A stretch of 27,224 nt of DNA from positions 1 through 27,224 of the forward strand of contig PBDC01000027.1 of the NCBI GenBank assembly GCA_002717185.1, read 5' to 3'. The position numbers and the translations under genes are program-made. The notes beneath the pieces were generated by a model that saw nothing but the letters and a program-made list of their open reading frames with translations, ran no database searches and was not told the origin of the DNA. Shown here in pieces: positions 8,651-15,814 of the stretch. This stretch comes from Rhodospirillaceae bacterium. GTDB lineage: Bacteria; Pseudomonadota; Alphaproteobacteria; UBA8366; GCA-2717185. How positions within the stretch are numbered: position 1 is the first letter of the stretch; each line of letters opens with the position of its first letter.

Positions 8651-9913
8651 TTACCGTTCGGGAACGATGTTCCGCGGCACGTCACGGAAAGGCATTTCGG
8701 CATCCATGCGGATCTCTTTAGGCATCTTGAGAACGCGTTCGGAGATGATGTTGCGCTGAATTTCATCGGTGCCGCCGGCAATCGACGTTGCCGGAAACGA
8801 AACCAGAATTTCGGCAATAATGCCATCCATCGGGCTGTCCTCGGCGGTCAGCATCGCGTCAGCACCAGTGATCATGGTGTGCACATGGGCTGCCTGCTTG
8901 GCGACATTGCTCGAGGTCAGCTTGCCGATCGATCCGCCTGGCCCCTGCGACTGGCCTTGCTCCTGTGCCGCTCGGGCGCGCCGTGCCGTCCACTCCGCCG
9001 ACTTTGCCATGATCATCAGTTTGGCAATCTCCTGGCGCACCGAAGGGTCTGCATTCTTGCCGGTTTCCTTGGCGCGTTCAATGATAAGATCAACGCGGCC
9101 GGCTCGCTGCGGATACCATTTGTAGGGTTCAAGCTGGTGGGCGATTTCCTCAGCTTCTTCTTCGTAGCATCGTCCCTTGCGCTCGGACGCCTCTTGCCAC
9201 CGGCGCAGTCCGTCGGCGCCCCGCCGTTCATGCATCAGTGTCGTTGTCGCGATCGCCCAGCCCTCACCAAGTTCACCGACCTGGAATTCCGGCTCAATTT
9301 CTGCATCGGTGAAGAAGACCTGGTTGAACGAGGCATGTCCGTTCATCTGCTTCAGAGGCACGACCTCGACGCCTTTCTGCTCGATGTCGAGTATAAAGTA
9401 GCTAAGTCCCTTATGTTTTGCGATGTCCCAATCGGTGCGCGCCAGCAGCAGCGCGTACTGTGCGTGATGAGCGCTGGTGGTCCAAACCTTTTGCCCGTTT
9501 ACGATCCACTTGTTACCTTTCTGATCGGCGCGCGTTGTGGCGCCCGCCAGGTCCGATCCGCTGCCGGGTTCGCTGAACAACTGGCACCAAGTATCCTCGC
9601 CGGTCAGGATACGGCGCAAAAACTTCTTTTTATGCAGCTCGTTGCCATGCACTAGGATGGTCGCCGCGGCGAGGTTGCGGATGCCGGTGCGCGCCACGGT
9701 AATGGCGCCAATCTTCTCGAACTCCTCATCGATTGCTCGGCCAAGCGCATCGGAATAACCTTTTCCGTACCATTCGACAGGCCAGGTGGGCGCCCCCCAT
9801 CCGGATTCGATTAGCTTTTCGCGCCACTCGACGAGACCAAGATTGGGGTCCCAGTTTTCGTTCAGCCAAGCGCTAACTTCTTCGCGGACATCGGCTTCGT
9901 TTGCTTCGCTCAT
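8651..9913 (-). CDS. Acyl-CoA dehydrogenase (420 residues, FadE-like)
   Basis: This FAD-dependent dehydrogenase introduces a 2,3 double bond into an acyl-CoA. Family marks are CQLFSEPGSGSDLAG (110-124, flavin and substrate contacts), VNGQKVWTTSAH (138-149) and the C-terminal GGTDEIQRNIISERVL. The position that carries the catalytic Glu in medium-chain enzymes is Gly here (AGGTDE rather than YEGTSQ). A Glu in MHERRG (Glu229) could serve as the alternative base, as in isovaleryl- or long-chain-type enzymes. The start at 9913 has the strong upstream sequence AAGGGAAAAG. It lies 15 bases after the stop of the second dehydrogenase, so the two are surely cotranscribed and may form a mixed complex. 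The substrate is unknown. Confidence 0.92.
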   Translation of the reverse strand: MSEANEADVREEVSAWLNENWDPNLGLVEWREKLIESGWGAPTWPVEWYGKGYSDALGRAIDEEFEKIGAITVARTGIRNLAAATILVHGNELHKKKFLRRILTGEDTWCQLFSEPGSGSDLAGATTRADQKGNKWIVNGQKVWTTSAHHAQYALLLARTDWDIAKHKGLSYFILDIEQKGVEVVPLKQMNGHASFNQVFFTDAEIEPEFQVGELGEGWAIATTTLMHERRGADGLRRWQEASERKGRCYEEEAEEIAHQLEPYKWYPQRAGRVDLIIERAKETGKNADPSVRQEIAKLMIMAKSAEWTARRARAAQEQGQSQGPGGSIGKLTSSNVAKQAAHVHTMITGADAMLTAEDSPMDGIIAEILVSFPATSIAGGTDEIQRNIISERVLKMPKEIRMDAEMPFRDVPRNIVPER

Positions 9914-9928
9914 TGCTTTTCCCTTTCG

Positions 9929-11059
9929 TCAAACGTCCCAACGATGCATCAGCAGCTCGCGGTGGTATGCCGGATCACCCAGGAAGACTTCCGAACTCTT
10001 GGCCCGCTTGAACCAAAGATGTGTATCGTTATCCCAAGTGAAGCCGATACCGCCATGGATCTGCACCGTGTTGATTGCAGTCTGCATATAGGCTTGCGAG
10101 GCACCGGCCTTGGCGAGACAGGCGAGGGCTGGCGTTTCGTCATCGCCTTCAGCGGCGGCCGCCGCAGCGTAATACGCGGCTGATTTCGCGAGTTCGACCT
10201 CTAGCAACATATCAGCCGATTTGTGCTTCATCGTCTGGAAGGAACCGATTTGCCGGCCAAACTGGACCCTCATCAGGGAATATTCCAGCGCCGACTCACG
10301 GAGTTTCTCCGCACCGCCCACCATCTCGTTTGCGAGGCAAATCGCGGCAATGTCGAGTACTTTTGTCAACGGTTCCGCTGCGGCCCCTTCCGTACCAAGC
10401 AATTCAGCTTGCACGTTCTCGAAATTCAGCCGTGTTTGCTTGCGTGTCGGGTCGGTGGTCTTGAGCAAGGTCCGAGTAAGCCCTTTTGCATCGCCCGCGA
10501 CGGTGAAGAAAGACAACCCGTCATCGCCGCTCGTACTCGGTTTACGGGCTAGGACGACGATCATATCAGCGGTGTGGCCGTCAAGAACAAAGCTTTTAGT
10601 CCCATCGATCGTGAAACCGTCACCGGATATGGTGGCTGTCGCCTCGACGCCGCTGCTGTCCCACAACCCGTTTTCTTCGGTGAAGGCGAGCGTGGCGCGG
10701 GTTTCGCCTGCCGCGAGTGGGGGTAGAAGGGTACGTTTTTGTTCTTCCGTAGCCGCTTCGAGTATTGTCGTTGTGCCAAGTACAGCGGAGGAAAAATACG
10801 GTGCGCAGAGCAATGTACGACCCATCTCTTCGACCACGATGGCCAGTTCTGCGACCGTGAAACCCTGGCCGCCATATTCCTCTGGCACATGGACCGCGGG
10901 CAGGCCAAGTTCGGAACTTAACTGTTTCCAGACCGCTTCGTCATAACCTTCGTCGGTATCCATGAGCCGGCGAACTTCCGTCGTGGGTGATTTGGTTTCC
11001 AGGAAGCGCCGTAAAAAAACGCGGAACTCTTCCTGCTCCTCAGTAAAACTAAATCTCAT
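9929..11059 (-). CDS. Acyl-CoA dehydrogenase (376 residues), first gene of the acyl-CoA operon
   Basis: This second acyl-CoA dehydrogenase differs clearly from its neighbour. It begins MRFSFTEEQEEFRVFLRRFL; the reading frame stays open a further 41 codons upstream, but the ATG at 11059 is preceded by AGGGAGA and matches the family start. Blocks seen are HVPEEYGGQGF, LAFTEENG in place of the stronger SEPGSGSD flavin motif of its partner, VQFGRQIGSFQTMKHK, and IHGGIGFTWDNDTHLWFKRA near the C-terminus. Side-by-side dehydrogenases of this kind form alpha2-beta2 heterotetramers in actinobacterial steroid side-chain degradation (FadE/ChsE pairs); by analogy the two here may do so. The N-terminal, middle and C-terminal dehydrogenase domains are all present, so it is not truncated. 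Confidence 0.9.
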   Translation of the reverse strand: MRFSFTEEQEEFRVFLRRFLETKSPTTEVRRLMDTDEGYDEAVWKQLSSELGLPAVHVPEEYGGQGFTVAELAIVVEEMGRTLLCAPYFSSAVLGTTTILEAATEEQKRTLLPPLAAGETRATLAFTEENGLWDSSGVEATATISGDGFTIDGTKSFVLDGHTADMIVVLARKPSTSGDDGLSFFTVAGDAKGLTRTLLKTTDPTRKQTRLNFENVQAELLGTEGAAAEPLTKVLDIAAICLANEMVGGAEKLRESALEYSLMRVQFGRQIGSFQTMKHKSADMLLEVELAKSAAYYAAAAAAEGDDETPALACLAKAGASQAYMQTAINTVQIHGGIGFTWDNDTHLWFKRAKSSEVFLGDPAYHRELLMHRWDV

Positions 11060-11233
11060 GTACCAATCTCCCTGGCGGCGTGTCGCCGATAACCCGGTTC
11101 CAATTGCCGGTATACAAACGCACGGGACCGGTGGGATCAAGCAAGCCTGGCAATACAGATAAACGATGTGGGCTTGCGGCACTCCCTTCTAAATTTCTAC
11201 TGTGTTGTCGAATCGAGAAAAATGAGAGCAGAG
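11060..11233. other. Intergenic region between the acyl-CoA operon and grxC
   Basis: This 174-base gap separates divergent units, so it must carry promoters for both. I could not pick a convincing -35/-10 pair on either strand. The AGGGAGA ribosome binding site of the dehydrogenase gene lies at its left edge. A frame running into grxC from 11168 is only an N-terminal extension of that gene. Confidence 0.4.
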
Positions 11234-11497
11234 ATGCCTAAAATTGAAATTTACACAAGTCCCATGTGCGGCTTTTGTCATCGTGCGAAGGGGTTGCTGA
11301 ACAGCAAGAACGTGGAATTCGAAGACATCGACGTGATGATGGACCGGGTTCGAAAGGCGGAAATGGTCGAGCGGGCCGGCGGTCGTACCTCAGTACCCCA
11401 AATTTTCATCGACGGCGAGCATGTCGGCGGCTGCGACGAACTCTATGCCCTTGAATTGGACGGTAAGCTCGATCTGATGCTGGAAGACCGAGTATGA
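11234..11497 (+). CDS. grxC: Glutaredoxin 3 (GrxC-like)
   Basis: This is an 87-residue glutathione-dependent thiol oxidoreductase of the cytoplasm. It begins MPKIEIYTSPMCGFCHRAKGLL, with the active site CGFC at residues 11-14. RTSVPQIFIDGEHVGGCDEL supplies the cis-proline (TSVP) and the glutathione-binding GGCDEL. The active site is dithiol but has Gly-Phe rather than the common Pro-Tyr; it looks like the CGFS monothiol motif with the second cysteine kept. The frame continues upstream to 11168, but the start at 11234 fits the family. The stop overlaps the ATG of the following amidase (ATGA), so the two are translationally coupled, a pairing frequent in alphaproteobacteria. Confidence 0.93.
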   Translation: MPKIEIYTSPMCGFCHRAKGLLNSKNVEFEDIDVMMDRVRKAEMVERAGGRTSVPQIFIDGEHVGGCDELYALELDGKLDLMLEDRV

Positions 11498-12339
11498 TTT
11501 TACGCGCCGCCTGTGTGCAAACAACCTCGGCGGCCGAAATCGCACCAAATATTGTCGCCTCAAGCGAAATGGTCCGCCGCGCTCACGCTGAAGGTGCGGC
11601 CTTCGTCACGATGCCGGAAGTCGTTAACCTTTGTGAGAAGCGGCCCGGCGGCTTGGAAAGTAAGGCGTTTACGGAGCTCAAAGACCCAGCATTGTTGGCT
11701 TATCGTCAGCTTGCTGCGGAATTGGAAATTTGGTTGTTGGCGGGATCACTGGTTGTGAAGCTGGACGATGACACAAGGATGGCCAACAGGAGTATTCTGA
11801 TTAGTCCGCGCGGCGAGATCGCTGCAAAGTATGATAAAATTCATATGTTCGACGTCGACCTGGCAGGAGGTGAAAGCTATCGTGAATCTATGCGGTTCCG
11901 GCCCGGCGAACGGGCTGTAGTCGCCACCACGCCATGGGGAACTTTAGGCATGACGATTTGCTACGACATGCGGTTCCCCTACCTTTACCGGACTTTAGCT
12001 CAGGCCGGTGCCAAAATTTTGACCGTGCCCTCGTCATTTACTCAACCGACCGGCCAGGCCCACTGGCACACGCTGCTGCGCTCCCGAGCGATCGAGACCG
12101 GTTGTTTTGTAATTGCACCGGCGCAATGTGGTGACCATGAAGACGGACGCAAGACCTATGGGCACTCGCTGATCATATCTCCTTGGGGCGAAATCTTGGC
12201 GGAAGCGGACAACGAACCCGAAGTTATTGTTGCCGATCTCGATTTATCCAAAGTTGACGAGGCGCGCTCAATGGTTCCGGCGCTGACGCATGATCGCGCG
12301 TTCGCTGCGCCAGAAGCGCTGCGCCTGGCGGGCGAGTAA
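11494..12339 (+). CDS. Carbon-nitrogen hydrolase, Nit1-type (probable deaminated glutathione amidase)
   Basis: This 281-residue nitrilase-superfamily enzyme has the complete Glu-Lys-Cys triad: Glu42 in MPEVVNLCE, Lys115 in YDKIHMFDVDL and Cys156 in MTICYDMRFPYLYR. The KIHMFDVDL and CYDMRFP contexts point to the Nit1 branch, whose known job is metabolite repair: hydrolysing deaminated glutathione, a side product of transaminases. Coupling to grxC by a 4-base overlap fits a glutathione-related role. It could also be annotated as omega-amidase-like, but the motif context favours Nit1. The protein appears complete and cytoplasmic. Confidence 0.9.
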   Translation: MILRAACVQTTSAAEIAPNIVASSEMVRRAHAEGAAFVTMPEVVNLCEKRPGGLESKAFTELKDPALLAYRQLAAELEIWLLAGSLVVKLDDDTRMANRSILISPRGEIAAKYDKIHMFDVDLAGGESYRESMRFRPGERAVVATTPWGTLGMTICYDMRFPYLYRTLAQAGAKILTVPSSFTQPTGQAHWHTLLRSRAIETGCFVIAPAQCGDHEDGRKTYGHSLIISPWGEILAEADNEPEVIVADLDLSKVDEARSMVPALTHDRAFAAPEALRLAGE

Positions 12340-12350
12340 ATGACTGTTAG

Positions 12351-12890
12351 TCAATGTGGCCGTCTTGCGGCGAGATGCTGGATCACTCGCGGGGTGGGCG
12401 TTTCTAGGTGAAGGTGTTCGTAGCTCAGCACCTCAAGTTGCCCGCGTGCCGCTTCCAACAACTCTCCGGGCTTTAGCAAAAAGTCTGGATTGCGCGGTCG
12501 CCCGAACGCCTCGTTGCCCAAAGCAAAGGTCTCGTAGAGGAGCAGGCCTCCTGCTGCTACAGTGGCCATGATCCGCGGCAGGATTGGCCGCCAAAGATAG
12601 TTCGTGACGATGACGGCGTCGAACTGTCGACTTACTAGGGGCCAGCCCGAATCCGATTCCAGGTCCGCTTCGATCAATTCCGCCGATACATTGGCTGAAA
12701 GGTCGGTGACCGGAGCGATATCCCGATCTAGGAAGGTAACTTTGTGATAACGGGTGAGAAATAATCGTCCGTGACGACCGCCGCCACAGGCAAGGTCGAG
12801 CACAATGCCATTATTGGGTATCAGGTTGGCAAAGCGAGTGACCCAAGGTGAAGGTTCGGTCTTTTGTTCGTGGGACTTTCGTGAATGCAT
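12351..12890 (-). CDS. Small class I SAM-dependent methyltransferase
   Basis: This 179-residue protein has a recognisable SAM-binding core: VLDLACGGGRHG at about 30-41 (motif I), VTFLDRDI (end of strand 2), then FDAVIVTNYLWRPILP (motif IV region) and GGLLLYETFALGNEAFGRPRNPDFLL. The last segment is typical of a TehB-like/UbiE-like proteobacterial group of unknown substrate. There is no signal peptide or membrane segment. It is convergent with the Nit1-type gene, with 11 bases between stops, and divergent from the DUF1178 gene. I see no strong ribosome binding site at the chosen ATG (12890), so the start is not firm. The function is not known. Confidence 0.82.
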   Translation of the reverse strand: MHSRKSHEQKTEPSPWVTRFANLIPNNGIVLDLACGGGRHGRLFLTRYHKVTFLDRDIAPVTDLSANVSAELIEADLESDSGWPLVSRQFDAVIVTNYLWRPILPRIMATVAAGGLLLYETFALGNEAFGRPRNPDFLLKPGELLEAARGQLEVLSYEHLHLETPTPRVIQHLAARRPH

Positions 12891-12984
12891 CAGGTGAAGA
12901 AATTTTAATCCTTGCAGGACAGGGTGTTAGAGACCATCTTTATCTAATGTACTGGGTCGATAACGTAAAACGGTTCGTGTCGAT

Positions 12985-13398
12985 ATGATTTCATACGATC
13001 TTCGATGCGCAAAAGACCATGTCTTCGAAGCGTGGTTTCGCAATAGCGATGCATACGACAAGCAGGTTAAAAAAAAGGCGGTCGCGTGCCCTGTTTGCGG
13101 AAGCACCAAGGTCGAGAAGACGATTATGGCACCGCGCATCGCTAAGGGCGATAGCGGCGGTTCTGACAATGTTTCGCCCGAGGCGATGCAACAGATGCTG
13201 GTCAAGTTGCGTAAGACCGTGGAAGAGAATTGCGACTATGTTGGCGCTGATTTTCCCGAGGAAGCGCGCAAGATCCATTATGGCGAAACTGAGCAGCGCG
13301 ACATCTACGGAGAAGCATCGGAGAAGGAAGCGAGCGAGTTGGCTGACGAAGGCATCGAGTGCGGCCGCATCCCCTGGGTCCCGCAGGCCGATAGTTAA
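12985..13398 (+). CDS. DUF1178 family protein
   Basis: This is a 137-residue protein of the conserved alphaproteobacterial DUF1178 group. It begins MISYDLRCAKDHVFEAWF, and a CPVCG knuckle (Cys35, Cys38) pairs with Cys8 and perhaps His12 to suggest a zinc-ribbon-like metal site, as in FmdB-type regulators. The second half is acidic: DFPEEARKIHYGETEQRDIYGEAS, ending with CGRIPWVP. No enzymatic motif is visible and the function is unknown. It commonly follows the grxC-nitrilase pair in alphaproteobacteria, as here. It ends 3 bases before the stop of ubiG on the other strand. No clear ribosome binding site precedes the ATG. Confidence 0.88.
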   Translation: MISYDLRCAKDHVFEAWFRNSDAYDKQVKKKAVACPVCGSTKVEKTIMAPRIAKGDSGGSDNVSPEAMQQMLVKLRKTVEENCDYVGADFPEEARKIHYGETEQRDIYGEASEKEASELADEGIECGRIPWVPQADS

Positions 13399-13401
13399 TT
13401 T

Positions 13402-14163
13402 TCAGCTGACCCGGACAGCCACCGCCATGTAATTGACATCAAGGTCGCGGTCGTTCAGCGACCAATTGCCAGTCAGCGGGTTGAAGATTACTCCGGTGAG
13501 AGACGTAACTTGCATTCCAGTCTGCCTCAGTCCTGTGGCGAGCTCCGAAGGTCGAACAAAACGACGCCAGTCATGCGTGCCGCGCGGTAACCAGCGCAGG
13601 ACGTACTCCGCCCCGACGATAGCTAGGGCGAAGGATTTCGCTGTCCGGTTCAACGTTGCTGCAATCATTATACCTCCATGATTTACAAGGTTACCGGAGG
13701 CTTGCAAAAAGCTGTCGACATCCGCGACATGCTCGACAACCTCCATATTCATAACGACGTCGAAAGTCTCCCCTGCATCGCGCAATGCTTCTGCTGTCGT
13801 GTGTTGGTAGTCGATTGAGAGGTTGCCCTGTTCGGCGTGGAGAGCGGCGACCCTGACGTTCTTTTCCGTTGCGTCTATTCCGACCACTGTCGCCCCCATC
13901 CGGGCAAGCGGTTCAGACAGCAGCCCGCCGCCGCAACCGACGTCCAGAATTCTTAGCCCGGAAAGCGGCTGAGGAGCCAATTCATCTCGGTCGAAATGGG
14001 CGGAGATATTATCGCGGATAAACCGCAACCGGATCGGATTTAGCTGATGAAGCGGTCGGAAAGGTCCTTCTAAATCCCACCAGTTTTCGGCCAGAGCGGC
14101 GAATTTCGCGACTTCTGCTTCGTCGACCGAAGCAACTTGCGTGGTGTCTGCCGTCACCGTCAT
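13402..14163 (-). CDS. ubiG: Ubiquinone biosynthesis O-methyltransferase UbiG
   Basis: UbiG catalyses both O-methylation steps of ubiquinone biosynthesis, using SAM. The 253-residue protein carries the diagnostic N-terminal block KFAALAENWWDLEGPFRPLHQLNP, motif I ILDVGCGGGLLSEPLARMG (72-90), and DVVMNMEVVEHVADVDSFL. The C-terminal region RWLPRGTHDWRRFVRPSEL is also typical. The frame extends about 100 codons upstream, but that extension would overlap lysC; ATG 14163 with GAGG about 12 bases before it is the family start. Its product is the quinone that feeds electrons into the respiratory chain, whose terminal oxidase is encoded further right. The gene is divergent from lysC across 117 bases. 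Confidence 0.94.
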   Translation of the reverse strand: MTVTADTTQVASVDEAEVAKFAALAENWWDLEGPFRPLHQLNPIRLRFIRDNISAHFDRDELAPQPLSGLRILDVGCGGGLLSEPLARMGATVVGIDATEKNVRVAALHAEQGNLSIDYQHTTAEALRDAGETFDVVMNMEVVEHVADVDSFLQASGNLVNHGGIMIAATLNRTAKSFALAIVGAEYVLRWLPRGTHDWRRFVRPSELATGLRQTGMQVTSLTGVIFNPLTGNWSLNDRDLDVNYMAVAVRVS

Positions 14164-14280
14164 CGTTGGTATATCCTCGCCTGCCGTGGTAGCGCTCTTG
14201 CGCCCAATATACCTTACGAGTATGGATATGCCGTCTCGCCGGGACAACCGTGTTGTGGGCGAAAAGACGGACTCCAGTAT
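14164..14280. promoter_or_regulatory. Divergent promoter region of ubiG and lysC
   Basis: This gap must serve both genes. On the plus strand TTGCGC (14198-14203), 17 bases, then TATGGA (14221-14226) is a weak candidate for lysC, with 3 of 6 matches in each element. No attenuator-like leader peptide or lysine riboswitch could be recognised in so short a space. Confidence 0.25.
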
Positions 14281-15501
14281 ATGGCACGCATCGTACAGAA
14301 ATTCGGCGGCACTTCGGTCGGTGACCTCGAACGCATCCGTCACGTGGCTGGCCGCGTTAAGGTGGAATACGACTGGGGTAACGAAGTTGCTGTTGTGCTT
14401 TCGGCGATGTCTGGTGTGACCAACGATATGGTATCGAAAGTAAATGAGATTAGTCGTTTGCACGATGCGCGGGAATACGATTTGGTTGTCGCATCAGGGG
14501 AGCAGGTAAGCTGCGGCCTAATGGCTATCGCGTTGCAGGAGCTCGGTGTGCCAGCGCGGTCTTGGCTTGGGTGGCAAATTCCCATCCATACCGACGACGC
14601 GCATGGCAAAGCGCGTATCACCGGCATCGATCCCTCGCGCATGGTTGGCCAGTTTACTGATGGTGTAGTTGCGGTTGTGGCCGGGTTCCAAGGCGTTTCG
14701 CCGCAAGGGCGCATCACGTCGCTCGGACGCGGGGGGTCCGATACCTCCGCCGTTGCACTGGCCGCTGCGCTGGATGCTGAGCGATGCGATATTTACACAG
14801 ATGTTGATGGTGTTTACACCTCAGATCCGCGCATAGTGACCCGGGCGCAGAAGCTGGAGAAGATCACTTACGAAGAGATGCTTGAGATGGCTTCGCAAGG
14901 CGCGAAAGTCTTGCAGACCCGCGCGGTGGAGCTGGCCATGAATCGAGGTGTGCGCATTCAGGTCCGCTCGACCTTTGAGGATGTGACAGGCACACTCGTT
15001 GTCGATGAGGATGAGATCGTGGAACAACAAGTCGTGAGCGGAATTGCCTACAGTCGGGACGAAGCGAAAATCACGTTGGCGAGCGTCGCCGATCGTCCCG
15101 GTGTTGCGGCGGGAATTTTCGGTCCCCTGTCCGACAACAACATCAATGTCGATATGATCGTGCAGAACGTCTCGGACGATGGAAAGCGCACCGACATGAC
15201 ATTCACGGTAGGCAAGTCAGATTTCGATCGCGCAATCGACGTTCTGGAAGATGTGAAACAGGACATAAATTTCGAGTCGTTAAGCACCGATCCTGAAGTG
15301 GTCAAGATCTCAGTGATTGGTGTCGGCATGCGGTCTCACGCAGGCGTTGCTAAACAGATGTTTCAGGCTTTTGCAGAAAAAGGGATTAACATTCAGGTGA
15401 TTTCAACTTCGGAAATTAAGATTAGCGTGTTGATTGCAGAAGTATACACAGAGCTCGCGCTTCGGTCGCTGCATACGGCCTATGGGTTAGATGCAGACTG
15501 A
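14281..15501 (+). CDS. lysC: Aspartate kinase
   Basis: Aspartate kinase phosphorylates aspartate, the first step towards lysine, threonine, methionine and diaminopimelate. The 406-residue protein begins MARIVQKFGGTSVGDLERI, with the kinase lysine and glycine loop KFGGTSV at 7-13. It continues with LGRGGSDTSAVALAAAL and IYTDVDGVYTSDPRIV for the nucleotide and aspartate sites. Two ACT regulatory domains follow (about 265-330 and 345-400), with VADRPGVAAGIFGPLSDNNI and AKQMFQAFAEKGINIQVIST, so feedback control by lysine and threonine is expected. The open frame begins earlier, at 14137, but that part overlaps ubiG and is not family-like. It is a stand-alone kinase, not fused to homoserine dehydrogenase. 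Confidence 0.95.
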   Translation: MARIVQKFGGTSVGDLERIRHVAGRVKVEYDWGNEVAVVLSAMSGVTNDMVSKVNEISRLHDAREYDLVVASGEQVSCGLMAIALQELGVPARSWLGWQIPIHTDDAHGKARITGIDPSRMVGQFTDGVVAVVAGFQGVSPQGRITSLGRGGSDTSAVALAAALDAERCDIYTDVDGVYTSDPRIVTRAQKLEKITYEEMLEMASQGAKVLQTRAVELAMNRGVRIQVRSTFEDVTGTLVVDEDEIVEQQVVSGIAYSRDEAKITLASVADRPGVAAGIFGPLSDNNINVDMIVQNVSDDGKRTDMTFTVGKSDFDRAIDVLEDVKQDINFESLSTDPEVVKISVIGVGMRSHAGVAKQMFQAFAEKGINIQVISTSEIKISVLIAEVYTELALRSLHTAYGLDAD

Positions 15502-15814
15502 ACACTTAACTACGTTTAAATTTCTTTAGTATTTAATTGGAATAAATCCACCCACTATTTGGGTATCGAATAAACAAAAATCAATAATCGTTCCGAAATT
15601 GATTGTTCTACGACTAAAGCAGTCGCGCATTCGTTATTGCCACTACATCGTAACCTTTATAATATATTAATGGTTCGGTTATTTTATAACGCGCTTGTCC
15701 TACTGAAGTGATGTAGCTGTTGGTTAGCGCGTGGGGGGTAGCGTTTCCGGGGTTAGTTTGTAAATCAAGCATACCTATGGTGGAACGTTTCGAACTGCGG
15801 AGAAGCCGCGCACG
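15502..15814. other. AT-rich intergenic region between lysC and the RodZ-like gene
   Basis: These 313 bases contain no gene or RNA that I can recognise and are clearly richer in A and T than the flanking genes. They hold an imperfect hairpin (AATCAAT at 15579-15585 with ATTGATT at 15598-15604) without a T-run, and a strong candidate promoter, listed separately. In many Rhodospirillales I recall ptsP (EI-Ntr) following lysC; no remnant of it could be recognised here. Confidence 0.5.
15637..15665 (+). promoter_or_regulatory. Candidate sigma70 promoter of the RodZ-like gene
   Basis: TTGCCA (15637-15642, 5 of 6 matches) and TAATAT (15660-15665) are 17 bases apart. A perfect TATAAT lies at 15658-15663 but with only a 15-base spacer. 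Initiation near 15672 would leave a leader of about 140 bases before the ATG. Confidence 0.45.

Noticed and set aside
8621..9655. Long plus-strand open frame (344 residues) across the acyl-CoA dehydrogenase region
   Set aside because: It lies opposite a clear 420-residue dehydrogenase, has composition typical of a reverse shadow, and matches no family.
10221..10946. 241-residue plus-strand frame inside the second dehydrogenase
   Set aside because: It is Ser/Pro/Val-rich, as expected for the complement of the real gene, with no motif.
14164..14463. 100-codon N-terminal extension of UbiG
   Set aside because: It would overlap the start of lysC and does not resemble UbiG; the ATG at 14163 fits the family and has a GAGG upstream.
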